From Phoebastria nigripes (lineage: Eukaryota; Chordata; Aves; Procellariiformes; Diomedeidae), in contig JAYKAV010003365.1 in assembly GCA_035582835.1 (NCBI GenBank), forward strand, positions 975,623 to 1,039,622: a DNA stretch of 64,000 nucleotides. Reading direction: 5' to 3'. The first letter of the stretch is position 1. The number at the start of each line of letters is the position of its first letter. The notes beneath the pieces were generated by a model. The model had not been told where the DNA came from and ran no database searches. It was given only the letters and a program-made list of their open reading frames with translations. This document shows, one piece after another, positions 22,740 to 36,288 of the stretch. Made by a program: the position numbers and the translations under genes.

Positions 22740-24304
22740 AAAATTGGAGTAAAAAAGTCTGCTGAGTTCCACCATATACGAAAGCCAATCACAGCAGCAT
22801 ATGCTACAGAAATGGATTCTAGTTCTCATTGAAATTCACATTTCTAGTCAACCTAATTTTACTATGAAAGCATTTTGTTTTCCTTTGACCCCTAGATTTT
22901 CTTATTCTTTTTGAATCATTGAATCAGGAAGGATGGAATCCCGGCCCCATTGCAGTGNTGGAAAACATGCAGAGAACTACACTAAAATGAGGGCCCAAGG
23001 GGTTCAAAGCTCAAACAAAAGCTGTTTGGATAGTGTAGTTGGCTTTGAGCAGTCTTCTCAACATTTTAGTTCAGAAAACTACAGAACCAATCTAGAAAAA
23101 AAAAAAAAAAAATCCGTTTATCATCTTGTGCAGTTTAACCACAAAGGGTTTGAGTAATAATAAAACCCCCTGAATTATGAATTTTAGTGGTCTGCCTTTT
23201 TTTTTTCAATTCTATGCTTATTACCATTGTTAGTTGACTCTTATATGTGTGAAAGCATACATATGTTTTAGTTTGGGGAGTTATAGCATCGNTTCTGGAA
23301 AAAAAAGAGGTGCAACAGTTTTGCAGACAATTATCTAATATTTCACAAACTCCAAATAGCTCCTGAACGGCAGACCTGAGCTAGAAGACATAAAAATTGA
23401 CTCTGTTAAGGTATTTATCAGGAAAGCCTGAAGCGACATATGATGGACTAATTTCCAGTAAATCATTGTTATCAGATATGAAGTAAATTTTCCATTAATT
23501 AATTACCACAGTCTTTGGACATTCATCCTTGACCTATAGATTATGTTACTTTTTTTTAGGAGACAGCAGAATGTGAATCCTTTATTATTCTAATAACATG
23601 GCAAAAAATAAAAGGCATCAGTTAAGCAACTGCAATCAAGGTGGTAATACGACAAGTCTATTTGAGCAGCGGATACCCAGAAGAGCACATCTTCTGTGCC
23701 ATAAACCCAGGCAGAGGTCAAATGCACAAAATCAGTTGTTGGACTGAAGCATATGGACCGCCCAAGAAACTGGGGTTCCTGTGCCTACCTATGCCATGGT
23801 CTTTTTCCTTCCAGAGGGCTCTCGGAGAAGTTGTCCGCTGTCACCCAGCAGGCCAGCAGCGGAGCAGGACTCGTGTCCCCTGAGCCCCGTCCCGCTGACC
23901 GGGAGCAGATTGAGTGCCTGGCCCGTTTGCCCAGGTGAAGGTGGGTGGGTGCGACATGACTTAACTTCAAACTGGCTGCGATGCAATGCAAGCGGAAAGA
24001 AAAATACTGGCGACGTCCCCGTTCTGTCAGGGACCTTAATGAAACTCCCACTGCCAATTGCAAAATCTGGAGGCCTGATTTGAAGAGTGCTGCTTTTTGG
24101 CCTTGGGGCATGGTTGTAGAGATAAAAGCTGAGAGCGGAATGGCAGCAGGATGCGTGGCATCATTATCCTCAGACGCTGCATAAGCCCGGTACAATAGCT
24201 CCCACCACATTTTGTTAGAAACTTGAACTATACCTTCTTTAGGGCAGAGAAACATGTTCAAAATTGCCTGAATATCACAGCATTTTTTAAAGGTATAATT
24301 TTCA

Positions 24305-24415
24305 GCTCTTCCACTGACTACTTTTTGGGCAAGTCAGTAGTTCACTTTCCCCTGATTTATTTGTCTGTATCATAGGGATAACTGTATTTGCCTGCTAGCG
24401 TGAAACACTGGAGGG
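24305..24415 (+). mobile_element. MIR-like SINE relic
   Basis: The order of blocks follows the MIR core: 'ctttttgggcaagtcagtag' at 24321-24340 (consensus ccttgggcaagtcact), then a 'ttcactttcccctgatttat' block, then 'tttgtctgtatcatagggat' (consensus tcatctgtaaaatgggga). This is the best SINE-like match in the window, still strongly diverged, with no clear ends. Confidence 0.55.
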
Positions 24416-27400
24416 TCTTGCAATTTATGTAGTTTCAGATTGCTGTTTATCTTGATGGGGAACAGTATTCTCAGATACAAATATATTAATTTCCTTCCTG
24501 GAGCGGGAGGTTTTCAGGAAATAAAAGCCCATTCCTAATCAGGCAGGGAAATGAGGGCAGCATGGCATATCCAAAGTGAGACAAAATATTTGTAATTTTA
24601 ATATAAGATGCACATGTAAGTGTGTTGACTTCACTTTTTGGAGGACAAGGAAATATGAAAAATCGTAATATTATTTGACTCAAATTATATGAAATACTAT
24701 TTCGTATGGTATGGATAGCNGGGATTTAAGAAGAGGCCAAGGCCACCTAGAACTGGGATTCGTCTGCTGGGGGTCACTCGAAGACTATTCAGTTAAAACC
24801 TTGCCATTTCCAATGACCTTTTCTGAAACCAGGTCTCAGCTGGCACAGCCAAGGACAGGACTAACTCTGCCATCCTTCGTGCTCCCCCACACCTGCACAA
24901 TTACTGGGTTGCCAAACCCAACACATGGTTAAATGCTTTTTAAATGAATAGCCTAGCAGTAAGAATTACCTCCCAGACTAACCATGGTCTGCTGGAAATC
25001 CCAACAGACACATCCTTGTTTGGAGCAATCGTTCTCCTCTTAGTATTGCTCTCAATTTTATTTAAATATTCAGCCAAGGCTATAGCTACTGCTAAAAGCT
25101 GTTCATACAGATGCGTTAACAAAAAACTTTGGATTCACCTCACCCATCTTTAAACATCCTCAGTGCACAGTGCTGCTTTTTCTCTGAACTCCCCTTATAT
25201 TTGTGAGAGANAAATAAGTACCAGGTCATCTCAGTCTGAACTAGGGATCTGAAGTAGGTCACGGAAGCTGTGCTCCAGAAAGCCCATTTTTCCCCATTGA
25301 CTGAAGGGAGGCTGCACGATTTGTTGGGATCGCAAGTGTTTTGATGCGATACATCACAGGAATGGGTTTTTTTCATTTGATGGTTAAATTCTGCCTCAGT
25401 TGCGCCTATTCTTTCTCACTAATAACAGTGGAGCTGCACAAGCATACTTAAAGACAAGTTGTGGTCCATTATCTCGGTATGTTAACGAGCTCTGATTTTT
25501 TTTCTATATTTTATGCCAAAAAAGCTGGGTATGGGGACGAATAGAAAAGAATCTTGTTCATCAGATTTGCCTTCTGCTCAGGGATACAAGGCGGCTTTCA
25601 CTGGGTGCAGAACATATTTTATTCATTTCATAGATTTTGTTTTGCATGTGATACAAGTATTTGTTTTGCTGGATTCTCAAAACTTCTGGAGAAAAAAAAA
25701 GGAAAGTTGCCACGTAAATGTCTTTCCAGAAAACAAGCAAACAAACCGAAGAGCCAAGATCTCCAACTCGGCGCCGCTCAGCTGACATCAGCCACTTTAC
25801 ACAAGGAGGGAATGCAGCCTGGACCTGCTGTAGCTGTATCACTACAGATGAAAAGCAAAGGCAAGGTTGCCACTGACCAGGGTTTTGTCCAAAAAGGACG
25901 TCTGCTTTCTGTACACATACTAGCAGCACCGGAGGGATGGGGCAAGTTTTATTTCCCAGTGACNCGTATGAAACACCCTTTAGGTGCAAGAAAACAGGGT
26001 AAGTCTTGAAGAAACAAGAACAAGAGGAAAGCAGGGAGTATTAACTACAAATGAACAGGACAGTCCTTCAGAGGATGATTTTCTCCTTTTAAATCTGGTG
26101 CCCGTATTAAAATTTCTCCCGGCAGCACATGCATGACCGATACTTACTCAGCTGATAACGCAAAGCAACAGTGACCCTGGCACCNATGCCGAGGCAATAT
26201 TTACAAAAGGATGAACTATTTTTGAACAATGTCTCCAATGTACTAAGCACAAACAGGCTTTTCTTCAACATCAGGCATGCATGTTGTCTCGTTCCAACAA
26301 TTTTGTTCATGTACAAATGTATTCATTGTGGACAATGCAAGGAAAATGTCATTCTCTATTTATATCCCAGTTTCCCTTTGTCCTCTTTACAGTATCTCGG
26401 GGCAGTGATGCAGAGCAGAGTCTTGCTCTAAACTCATGCTATTTTCCTCCCCATCTTCCTCCGAAGCTCTCGCAGTCGCAGAGCCGCAGAGAGTTAAAAG
26501 GNTCCCTACAGCAGATTTTTTTTTGAGAGACAAAGATCGGTCTCTCTTCCTCCACTTCCCAGCAGAGAAGATCTAAGTCCGGCCTCTTGCTCCATCACTC
26601 AGAGTACATAGTGGTCTTGGCAGCGAAGGATGTGGTGGTAGCAGCGTTTTGAGCCGTGTAAGTGGATGCACCTGGCACATCAGCGTGAATAGGCGATGTT
26701 AAGGCAATTCTCCCCCAGTAATGTATGAAACCATCCACTTCGTGAACAGCCTCTCTGGGATAAAGGCTGCCATTCTGTTGACTTGGATAAGTTCCCCAGT
26801 ACGGTCAAAACAGAATAATGGAGGACTTTGAAAGAAGGGCCCTTGCATGGAAAATAATTAATCTAGCAGCGGAGGAGCAGGGAGAAAAATTTAGTGACAC
26901 TTGAAAACAAAAAACAACCCCCCCAAATCTTAGGACTAAACTAAAAGCATGGGTGCAGGCTCTCACTGTGTTTTCATCATGGGACAAATCTTCTGTCCCG
27001 AAAGCATCATTCTTGGGCAGGTTGACCTTTTTGGGTAGGAATTGGAACATTATTTTAAGCGCCATTTCAGGGAAATGCTATTTTGCCTTTCAAGTATCGT
27101 GTGTTTTTCTCCAAGGTGGAAATTTCCACTGCTCTCAAGTGCAGCATCCCACTCTGATAAGCTTCAGTTTATTGGTAGACTGATAAGCATTGTTTTAGTA
27201 CATTTAAGCACATCTTAAAAAAATCAATTGATAAAACTCCTTACTTCCACTATTAAAATCACTTTGAGTTGGAGGCTCAACCTTAAGTGGAGTTTGCATT
27301 TAATAGATTTCTGCAATCTTTCCAACTATGTGTATGCAAAGAAAATATTCATACATGCCTCAGATGCAACAGTGAAATGAATATAACACATTCCACATGT

Positions 27401-30400
27401 TCTAAGAAATTGGAAAACTCGCATTTCTAAAGAAAGAATATGTGACTGTTTTCCAGTGTGAGACTCCTGAGGCCTGTGCACTCACTTGAATGGATCTCCC
27501 AGTAAAGAACATCCTTTACACCCAAGATTCACATCCAATTCACTGTCAAGCCTCAAAACATTCACTGATGCTTATAGACTTTGTAAAAAATTCACTCTTC
27601 TTTCCCCCGATAAAATATCTCAATCAGGTTGAAGCAATTTTGTTCTCTGAAAGAAAAGTTTGAGACTTAATGAATATTACTAAATGAAATTTTTTGTAAC
27701 CACATAATGCATTTTAGATAAAGGTTATATATAACACCAAATAAATGAACTCTTCTTGTAATTCGTACTTCTAATAATGCATGATTTCATATGCTTTAGC
27801 ACATAAAAGATTAGATAGCTTTAAAATTAGAGCAGTCAAACTTTTAGCACAGCATGAGATGAAGATAAGGAGTATTCAGTCACTGAAAACATCTTTCCTT
27901 CATCACCGTCTTTCTCATCCTTAAGGAATTTTAAAATTGCAATTGAGCAATTCTTAACTACAGGACAAAAATAACTTCTATTAGCTGGAAAATATTTTAA
28001 GATCTTTCAACTTTACGGTATAGAGATAAACTGTCATGTGAGGGCATGACTTATCATTCCCATGAATTGAAGTTTGACAAGAGTTGGTAATTCTGACATT
28101 TGGAGAGATGATTAAACCCCCTAAATGATTGAAAGCTATGCATAACTCTCAAGATTAAGTGAAGATTAAATGATCATCTATTATGGACGTATGCAATATA
28201 TATGATTTCAACAGCTAGCTGGCAGCAATCATTCATTCTTATTTTTCATTAGTTTTTTAGAAAGTAGCATAACTCCCAAAGTTAATACTGGCATCTCCAA
28301 ATAAGGATAGTATTGAAATTCAAATAATGTAGTTGTAATCTAGTTTTGGGGNTTTTTTTCAAATATTCCTAACATTGCTTCATTACCATATTGAAAACAT
28401 GCAGACGAACAACTGACTAGTCCCCTATCAGATAATGAAAAACCTTTGGAAGTGTTTTAATAAGATTTGAGTCTCTAGTGAGCAGAGGAAAAATATGCTC
28501 TTTTCAGCAAAGTTTTTAAAACTGTTTTCTCAATTTACAAAGAGCTTCACTATGTACGTGTCAATACAGAAGACCTTTTCTGCCAAAACGTATCATTTTA
28601 TCTAAGGGCAAGTCTTGGAAAATGCTACTTAGCAAGTTCTTTTAATCAGATGATGTATAATGTGTGATTGCAGCTAACGATATTGTATGCTTTTGTTGGT
28701 TCTGCAGCAACCGGTATTACTGTTTTTTGTAATTTCACATTTCTTAGCAACGAAAAAGTTTAACTTCTGTTGTTGGAAGCTATGCTAGGATTATTTTCAC
28801 AATCTGCTCAATTTGTCTGCTCTTACATCTGACAATCCACCATAAGCAATTGAGAAATATTTTCTGCACAAACTACATTAAGCCTTGTGGCAATTATTGC
28901 TATCTTGGCTGATCCATTCAAAACCATTTCTCCACTTAATCCAAAAGCCTAAAGCTCTTTCTTTTCAGGCTGCATATCTTGCTTGTGGCAGGCATGTTAC
29001 CACTGCAGTCACGGTCAGAATCCAGGTACAGATGCAACATGATCGATTACAGTTACATAGGCTGCATGTTAGGTTATAATCGCTCTGGTTATTCCCACTC
29101 TCTGCTGGGTCAATACACCCCTGGATACTGTGCTAGACTTACAGACAGTACTGAGTCTATCATAAAAGCATGCGGTTACCATTTGTAATTTTGAGATGAT
29201 CCTAGCTGCGGTTCTTCTAGTGTGACCACCTCTAGTCTGGGCACACATTTAAAATTTATCTTTTTACGTTTTGGTGATGGTTCAGTTTGCAAAGAAATTT
29301 AGGATCTGTTGGGTTTAAAGGTACCGTATGGATGTAATGCCTGAAATAAGAAGAGGGTTTGGGAAATGAGACATTTCAGCAGAGACGGCTGAGGTTCAGC
29401 CTTCTGGGAGAGTGAATACTTAGCGCTTTTCTTAGTAGTTGTGAGATCTTTGTTTTGCTCTGGACAGATTCAGTAATTTTCAAGCTATGGTGTCAGTTTA
29501 GTGTCTGAACCAGTGCCTCGAACCCGGAGCCCTGCCTGTTATTTCTATTTTGGGCAGGGTGCATCTCCAGGCACCACAAACACCCAGCACCTGGGAGACT
29601 CGTTCNCCACATCCACCCTGCACCTGCCGTGGGCTGCAGACACGTGCTTGGTCCTCTCGCTGCCCTTCCAGTCCCATGCAGGGCAGAGGAGCCTTCCCAA
29701 CCTGGGTGGAAGCAGGCAGCCAGCACAGCAAACCCAGCCCCGTACACAGCCGCCCTACGCCTGTGCTGTCCCTCCCCGAGGCAGTTAAATAAACGGATGC
29801 TCTTTATTCACTGGCCTTCACTGAATTGAAGACACATCCTACAGTTAGCTGTTACTGGTATTTCTCTGCAGCACTAGTAGTCTGCGTTATGCATGTTGGC
29901 CACTGTGATGTATAAGTATATTATAAAAGCCAGACATTGCGAGAAACGGGACATTTGAGCTCTTGGACAGGTGAAATATTTGATGCTGTGGAAAGGGTGC
30001 AAACCCCTGTAATACAAATTAAAAGTGGCTGGTTTTAGTGGGGCAATGAAGTGGGAACATTTGTTATTTATTTCATAATTCGATTTGTATTTTATACTCC
30101 AAAGTTAGCAGATTACTTCAGATAACCGCAATGATTTTGCCAGAAAGTAATCTACTCTCTGAGCCGGCTGGCTCTGCAGACAAATGCTGCACAGCTAACT
30201 TCTCCCTTCATAAACCGAAGGTTTTCCTCTGCAGCTGTAAGCACTAGAAGTGTTGTTTGGGATCTGTGGAAGAGGCTACGTGACCCCAGTGAAGTCCATA
30301 GCTCAGTGGCCAAGGAGTTGGAAAGCTCCTGTCTGGGCTGGCTCTGCATGGGAGCTAGTCGCAGGCACACCACGGTCCCTCCACTCAACAGCACTGCATC

Positions 30401-33400
30401 TTCTTGGGCTTTTATCAGCCTGACACACATTCACAGACCCGGGCCAAATGTTTCTCAGACACAGGGGGATTGAGAGATGGGGCCAGACAGACCTCAGTCC
30501 TCAAACCGTTTGGGAGCGTGCTCGTGGGGCTGAACAGAAGCATCATACCCTACTTCTGGTCTGGCAGAGGTTGAGTAGCATCGCTGACCTTCTGCCCTGT
30601 CTTCAGATGAATGCTCCCACTCTCTCCTAGCAAAACATTTTAAGATGATGCTGGGCCACCTTCAGGTTTTACTTACACCTGAGAAGCTAATAAAAAACAG
30701 TTTAGTTTTCATTTCAGTTTTAAGTGACTTTAAAGAGCAGATAATTTGNGAGCAGTGATGAAAAAATAGCTGGAAGAGAGAATAAAATGCTGGTACGAAT
30801 TTTGGCAGATGATAGTTTTCAGAAATTTGGCAGCAATCTTCAATACTACCATCTAGCATGGGTCTAAGGGAGTCNATGAACCTAACCTCTTTCACCATGA
30901 CTGGGATATCCAAACATCTAAAAGCCGATCAAATGTCATCATGCTGATCACTTTTTTTTTTCCCTGTAGCCAATTGGTCTTCCTAATAAAGAGGATGATT
31001 TGTTGATTAAATTGATATTTATTTCAATGTATTCCTGGGAAATCAAGCCTCTAGTCCGTAACAGTGACAGGTCACTGAAGGGTGGCTTTCATGTACTCGA
31101 GCACTTCACACCTTCTAGGTCGGGCAGTCTTGATGCGCGTCCTTGTGCAAAAGCTTCTGTAGGATGTTTTACTTCACTCCTTAGACAGTGGCATTAAATT
31201 TGATAGCAAAACTGCTTCCACCCTCTTTATATCAGTAACTACATAAAGGTAGGTTTAAGCACATGGTTTTAATTTAGCCTTTAGTGGTTTTATTTGGCAG
31301 GGAAAAAAAACTGTTGAGCACTAACCTTGAATTAGAAGCTGACCTCTGAATTAGTCAGCCTTTTCCTTGTAAAAGCATTTTGTAGAGTATAAACATGAAC
31401 CATCTATTTACATAACGTTAGTGACAGCCAAGTGATTTCTTATGAGCATTAATGCTGGAAATCCCAAACACTCCTTCCTTGCTGGAGAATGGTTTATAAC
31501 TCCTGAGAATAATCTCTCCCCCAACTAACTGCAAACAGAAAAGGCTGATTGTTTTCCAACCAAATTTAGGATTTCTCTAGTATTTCACTAAGAAACCCTC
31601 CTACAGTTGCTGGATAATAATTATAAGCTACTGTTAAATGAAATGCAAGTCACCTCCCAGGGTGCAGGTGGAAAGGTCTGACTGCGCTGGTGGTGGTGGT
31701 GCAGCCCGCTCCCGGACCACGGCGGCTTTAGCCACTGTGCTACAGGAGACGCCATGAAAGAGCAAAGAGCAGCCTGAGTCCAGCTTGGCACTGGGGAGCC
31801 CTGGTGCCGTCAGAGTACCGGTGACGGCCCTGAGGGATGTCGGTCGACAGCAACCCTATTGTACACCTGTTTCTCCACCTCTCCTGTTCCTGGTCTGCAA
31901 GGAAGCCGAGGGCAGCGAGGAGCAAGGGGTTTCATTCCTTCTGAAGCTGAGATCCTCCTTCGACCAAGGGAGCCTCCAGCGGGTCTGCAGCCCACCTCTG
32001 CTTTCCCAGCTGGAGCAGCACAAGAAGGGGGTAGAGCAGACTGGTGGGCCCTGCACACGTGCTGCTGCCTCTGGTACACGTATGCAAGCATTGCGTCCTA
32101 ACTGAGCTCGCTGCAATGTCTTAAAGGTTTTTAGCTTTTTTCTCACATCCAGGGAAAATGAAAGCCATGGAGTGCCACCAGGCTTTTGAAGTGCCTGTCT
32201 TTCTTTGGCTGTGAGCTTTGTTATTTTTAAGTATAAAAGTCAATAAAATGGACATATTAAGTATAATGAAAAACAAATCTGAAAAAGATACAAAGCACTT
32301 GTGTGGAATATTCTGCAGGCCACAGAAGCATTTTAGTTTATTTTTGTCCACTTTAAAGAGAGAATATTTTGTCGCTGGCATAGCTTTTTTGTTTTTATTC
32401 TTGAATAAACAGCAGCACATCCTTTCTTTTTTTGAAACTGTATTTCCAGAAGGTAATTTTTTTAATTATTGCAGTAAGAGTATGTACCATAGCATAGCAC
32501 TTCTACCTTGCTCCGCATTTATTGGCATGCCCTGCCATAATATGCCATAATAAGTCTCTAAATTAAGATGGTATTTTTCATGCTTTCAGCAACAGCAGCA
32601 AAGTACTCTGCTCTTTGCTTTGTGTTATTATTAGCTCCCCCATGATCGAATTCCAGCCTCGGGCACTGGTTGTGTGATGGAGCTGAGCTCTGATGGCAGG
32701 TTTCAGCCCTTGTTTTGTCTGGCTGCATTTGCCCTACCTAATTCACGATAGGAAGCACAAAGACTCGGCTGAACAGAAGGGAAGTGCACGGCCATTTTAG
32801 CGATCCTCAAATTAAGGCTTACGACTTGTCCCCAAACTGGAGTAAAGTGACTTCTGTTTGACATAAAGGATGGGAAGAGTTTTACTCCAGGCAGAGCTTT
32901 ATCAGCCCCAGCACCATCTCCAGTAGGTGGGAATAAGAAACAAAGCATCTGAAGGCTTCTTAGATAACGAGCACCAGACCACTTTACACTGCCTGGCACT
33001 GTTTTGCTCGCTGGCACCCTCCATGGGATGGACACCAAGCCTTTGGTGCTGGAAGGCATTTGGGGGGGCAGGCTGCAGGGAGGATGGACGGTGTTTCTTC
33101 GTTCTTCAGCGTTGCCGAACACTCAGTTCAGAGTGACCCTGCTGCCGTCTTGGGCAGTGTGGAGCCTTTCCTGAAGGTTTAGCACAAATACTGTCACTCG
33201 CCACTAATAAAATAAGGCAAACATCTTCCCCTCCCATTGGGGGAGGGTGTTGGTGAGTCCCAGCTGAGGATGTGATCCATTCCTCCTGACAAACGGCCAG
33301 AGATGTCCAGCAATGTCCATGTAATGACCCGTAGGGAGAGGGCAGGAGCACTGACTCCTGCGGGTGTATCTCCCGCCTCTTCAACAAGGCTGGGGCTGAC

Positions 33401-36145
33401 GAAGCTTGTCCTTTCTCAGGCCTCCTTCCTCTGGTGGTCTTCGCTGTGCAGCAGAAAGATTGTCCTGTAAATAAACCAGCTCCTTCCAGGACCAGAAGCC
33501 GGACCAAGGGGTCACGTCCATTCACGATGCTCATTTATATTCATTTCACTCGTTGTACTCATTGTGGTCAGATATGACAGCAGTGTCACTTCACAGGTGG
33601 AAAAAGCAATTCCTCCATCTCATTTTAGGATGACTTTCTGGGAATGTAGTGCTGTGAGGCTGACACACATGTCCTTCTGAGGCAAGAGAAGATTTCTGAT
33701 CTTTACCGAAGCCTGTAGAAGTTCCCTGGCCGCCTTCTGAAATCCCCGGTCCTGGGCTTGGACGCACCTGGTAAATAAAGTATTGCTGCCTATTTCTCTT
33801 CAGCATGCCACTCTTGAGCTACACAAGGAGGCTTGCTGGTTGCATACTCCTCTTCTGCTAAAAGAGCTCCTTCTCCAAAGGAAAAGAGTTGAATGGAAAT
33901 TTTAATGTGATTAAAACACAGTCCTCTTGGAAAAAGCCTTTGCCTGGCCCTGTTCAATCTGAATTCAGAAATCAGAACATTTCTGTTTAAGGATAAATTA
34001 CAGATCACAGAAAGAAACCTCTTCTAGGTAGTTAATGATATAAACAAACAACAGGAAAAGTTCTTGTCCTTTGTCCTCTGGCTTGCTTTGTGTCCAAAAT
34101 TGAAGTGTTCTGCTTGCTCTGGTTTCCAGTGGTACGATCTCTTGCACCAGCTATGTTCTTATGTAGGAGGAAAAAAAGAAGCCTTGGCAAGAATCTCTCA
34201 ATCTCTCTCACCAGCACCATCATTAATAGAGCATTTTTAGTAGTAGATCAGTTTTTCTAAGCTAAGAAACTGAGGCATCTTCTTTGTGGCCCGCACGACG
34301 AGCAGGAGGGCAGCACAGTGCGGATCAGGTGAGCTGGAGCATTTGCTACCACGTTTCTCTCTGCAGCTTTGGAGGGCAATGGTTCCTCCCAGAGATCTCC
34401 ACAGCCAGCACACAGCTGCCACTGGGCTGCCCTTCACTTGTCTTTTGCTCCTTCAGGTTACAGAGCTTTGAATTGTCTTCCAGCTCTGTGGTGGGCAACA
34501 CTGATGGCAACTTATTTACGCTCCTCTTGTCTCTAGGAAGCTCCGATTGGGTTCCTCCTGGAGTAGTTTAACACGCCTACTGCCTGCCAAATATTTTTTT
34601 TTAAGCCTTTCTGTTGCTAGGTGGAAATTTTTCTGCCTTTCAGATATAAAGTGACTAATGGGATACATTTCATAATACATCAGCAAGNATAGTACTTGTT
34701 ATTATCATATTTCAGTGCCCTTTAAATATTACCAACCTGCACTGGAAGGATGGGGTAGTATGTCAATTGTACATAATAAAGAAAGTAGGGGGAATTCTTT
34801 ATTCTTTGATAATCACATTTTGTAAGGTTAAGAAGGTTTATTGCATTAGGCAGATGAAGTTAAAAAATGTTGGGGTTTTTTTTAAACAGTGGTTTTCAGG
34901 AGATGAACGAATGTCCAACAGCAAACCTTAGGTGTTGGGACTGAGGTGGAATTTAGATGCCATAAACCTCATCCTGCTCTGATGCAGATCTCCTCTCACG
35001 CTCTCATGTTCACAGGCTAGGAGCACATTTTCTGCATCCTGGCTGGATAGCTGCTGGTTTTTCACCTCCTGCTGCTGCCGCCTCCAGTTCTGTATTAATA
35101 GACAAGACAAAACATCAACCCATAGGAAAGCAAATGAATGGAGAAGAAGTCACGTGGACAAAAAGGAGGAGTGGATGCTGACATTGGACAGCATCTTGGG
35201 ATAGCATCGAGTGTACATCAAGGAAAAAAGTGATGATGCCATTTAAATCGATCAATGTAATTGCAATTTTTGTCCTTTAAGCTTCTGCTAACAAGTCTTT
35301 GTGCTACCGACAGCCACTCTCGGTCACTAGTCACCATCTCACAGGTGCGATAGTTCTAGTTTCTGAAAACCCGCAGCGGCCATGCTAAGAGAAACAGGCT
35401 TGGAAGATTCATCTGTGGCTTAACAAAATAAACTAACTATTTCCACCTCTGCAGGTTCATGGATTCTAGAATAAATAAGACTTACATCCTTCTTGGCTAC
35501 TCTGGGGACCGTATGTGAGGTATGGCGTGTTCCCTAAGTTACTGCAAAAGAGAGAATCCAGCTCCATACCGGGGAGTCCCTCACAACCCGAACTGCCACA
35601 CTTCACCCGTTTTTGTATTCTTAAATGCTCCATTGATTGATAATTTCAAGGCATATATGTGAGAAACTTGTATTACAGAGATTTGTCTGTAGAAGTACAT
35701 TTAAAACACCAGGCAATTTAAGTTAGATACAGTGCAATGGTTTTTGGTAATAAGGACATAAGGTTTTTGTTAGTATATTGAAGTTGTTACAGAATAAAGC
35801 TCAGTTATAATATGATCAGAGATACCTTGCTGGTTCTGTTATGCCTTCTTACACAATATTTGTAAGTGAATTAGCAAAATGGTTTGTGAAGATTCCTCTT
35901 GAGCATTTGTTCACTCTTGTTAAAGAGATACCAAGAGGTGTCTGTAATTTTTAATCATTCCTTAGCCTTCCAGTTGAAGGTAACAGATTTATTTATTGTA
36001 ACTGATAATAATGAAGATATAAATGAACTCTGACTTAGGTTTTGATTAAAAAAAAAAAAAGTGTTCAAATCTGGAAGAACTCTAGATTCAAATAAGACTA
36101 GAAAGAATATACTAAAAATTGTGAAGTAAGAAAATTTTATTTTGG

Positions 36146-36288
36146 TATCATGGAATAGTTTGGTTTGGAAGGCACCTCTGGAGCTCATATGGTCCTACCC
36201 CCTGCTCGGAGCTGGACCAGCTTCTACGTTTGTTCAGGCACCTCAGCGCCTTGTTCAACTGAGTTTTGAATATCTCCAAAAATGGAGA
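36146..36288 (-). mobile_element. CR1 LINE, 3'-terminal fragment (antisense here)
   Basis: 'tatcatggaatagtttggtt' and 'tggaaggcacctctggagct' are the reverse complement of the CR1 3' terminus. 'gccttgttcaactgagtttt' and 'gaatatctccaaaaatggag' are the adjoining 3' UTR. Only about 140 bases remain, the usual severe 5' truncation of CR1. This copy is less diverged than the others, closer to bird-specific subfamilies, and supports an avian source. Confidence 0.88.

Larger units (their letters stand above)
21670..36140. other. Long AT-rich gene-free region
   Basis: Contains the hairpin near 22.7 kb and a MIR-like relic near 24.3 kb, and otherwise no recognised exon or RNA gene. Segments such as 27.2-28.9 kb and 31.2-31.65 kb have long AT-rich stretches with TAAT and ATTAA cores that look like conserved non-coding DNA by texture. 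GC-richer patches occur at 29.5-29.8 and 31.66-32.1 kb. ORFs up to 158 codons (23785-24261, minus) show no family motif. Confidence 0.5.

Noticed and set aside
23785..24261. 158-codon minus-strand ORF
   Set aside because: No family resemblance, no splice or promoter context, and several competing ORFs in other frames over the same bases.
26115..26135. Similarity to the U6 snRNA segment CGGCAGCACAT
   Set aside because: Only 11 bases match and neighbouring U6 sequence is absent.
33568..33790. Possible solo LTR of an endogenous retrovirus (AATAAAG near 33775 followed by T-rich DNA and a CA end)
   Set aside because: No convincing TG start, target duplication, primer-binding site or flanking viral sequence. 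AATAAA motifs here and at 33466 are not enough.
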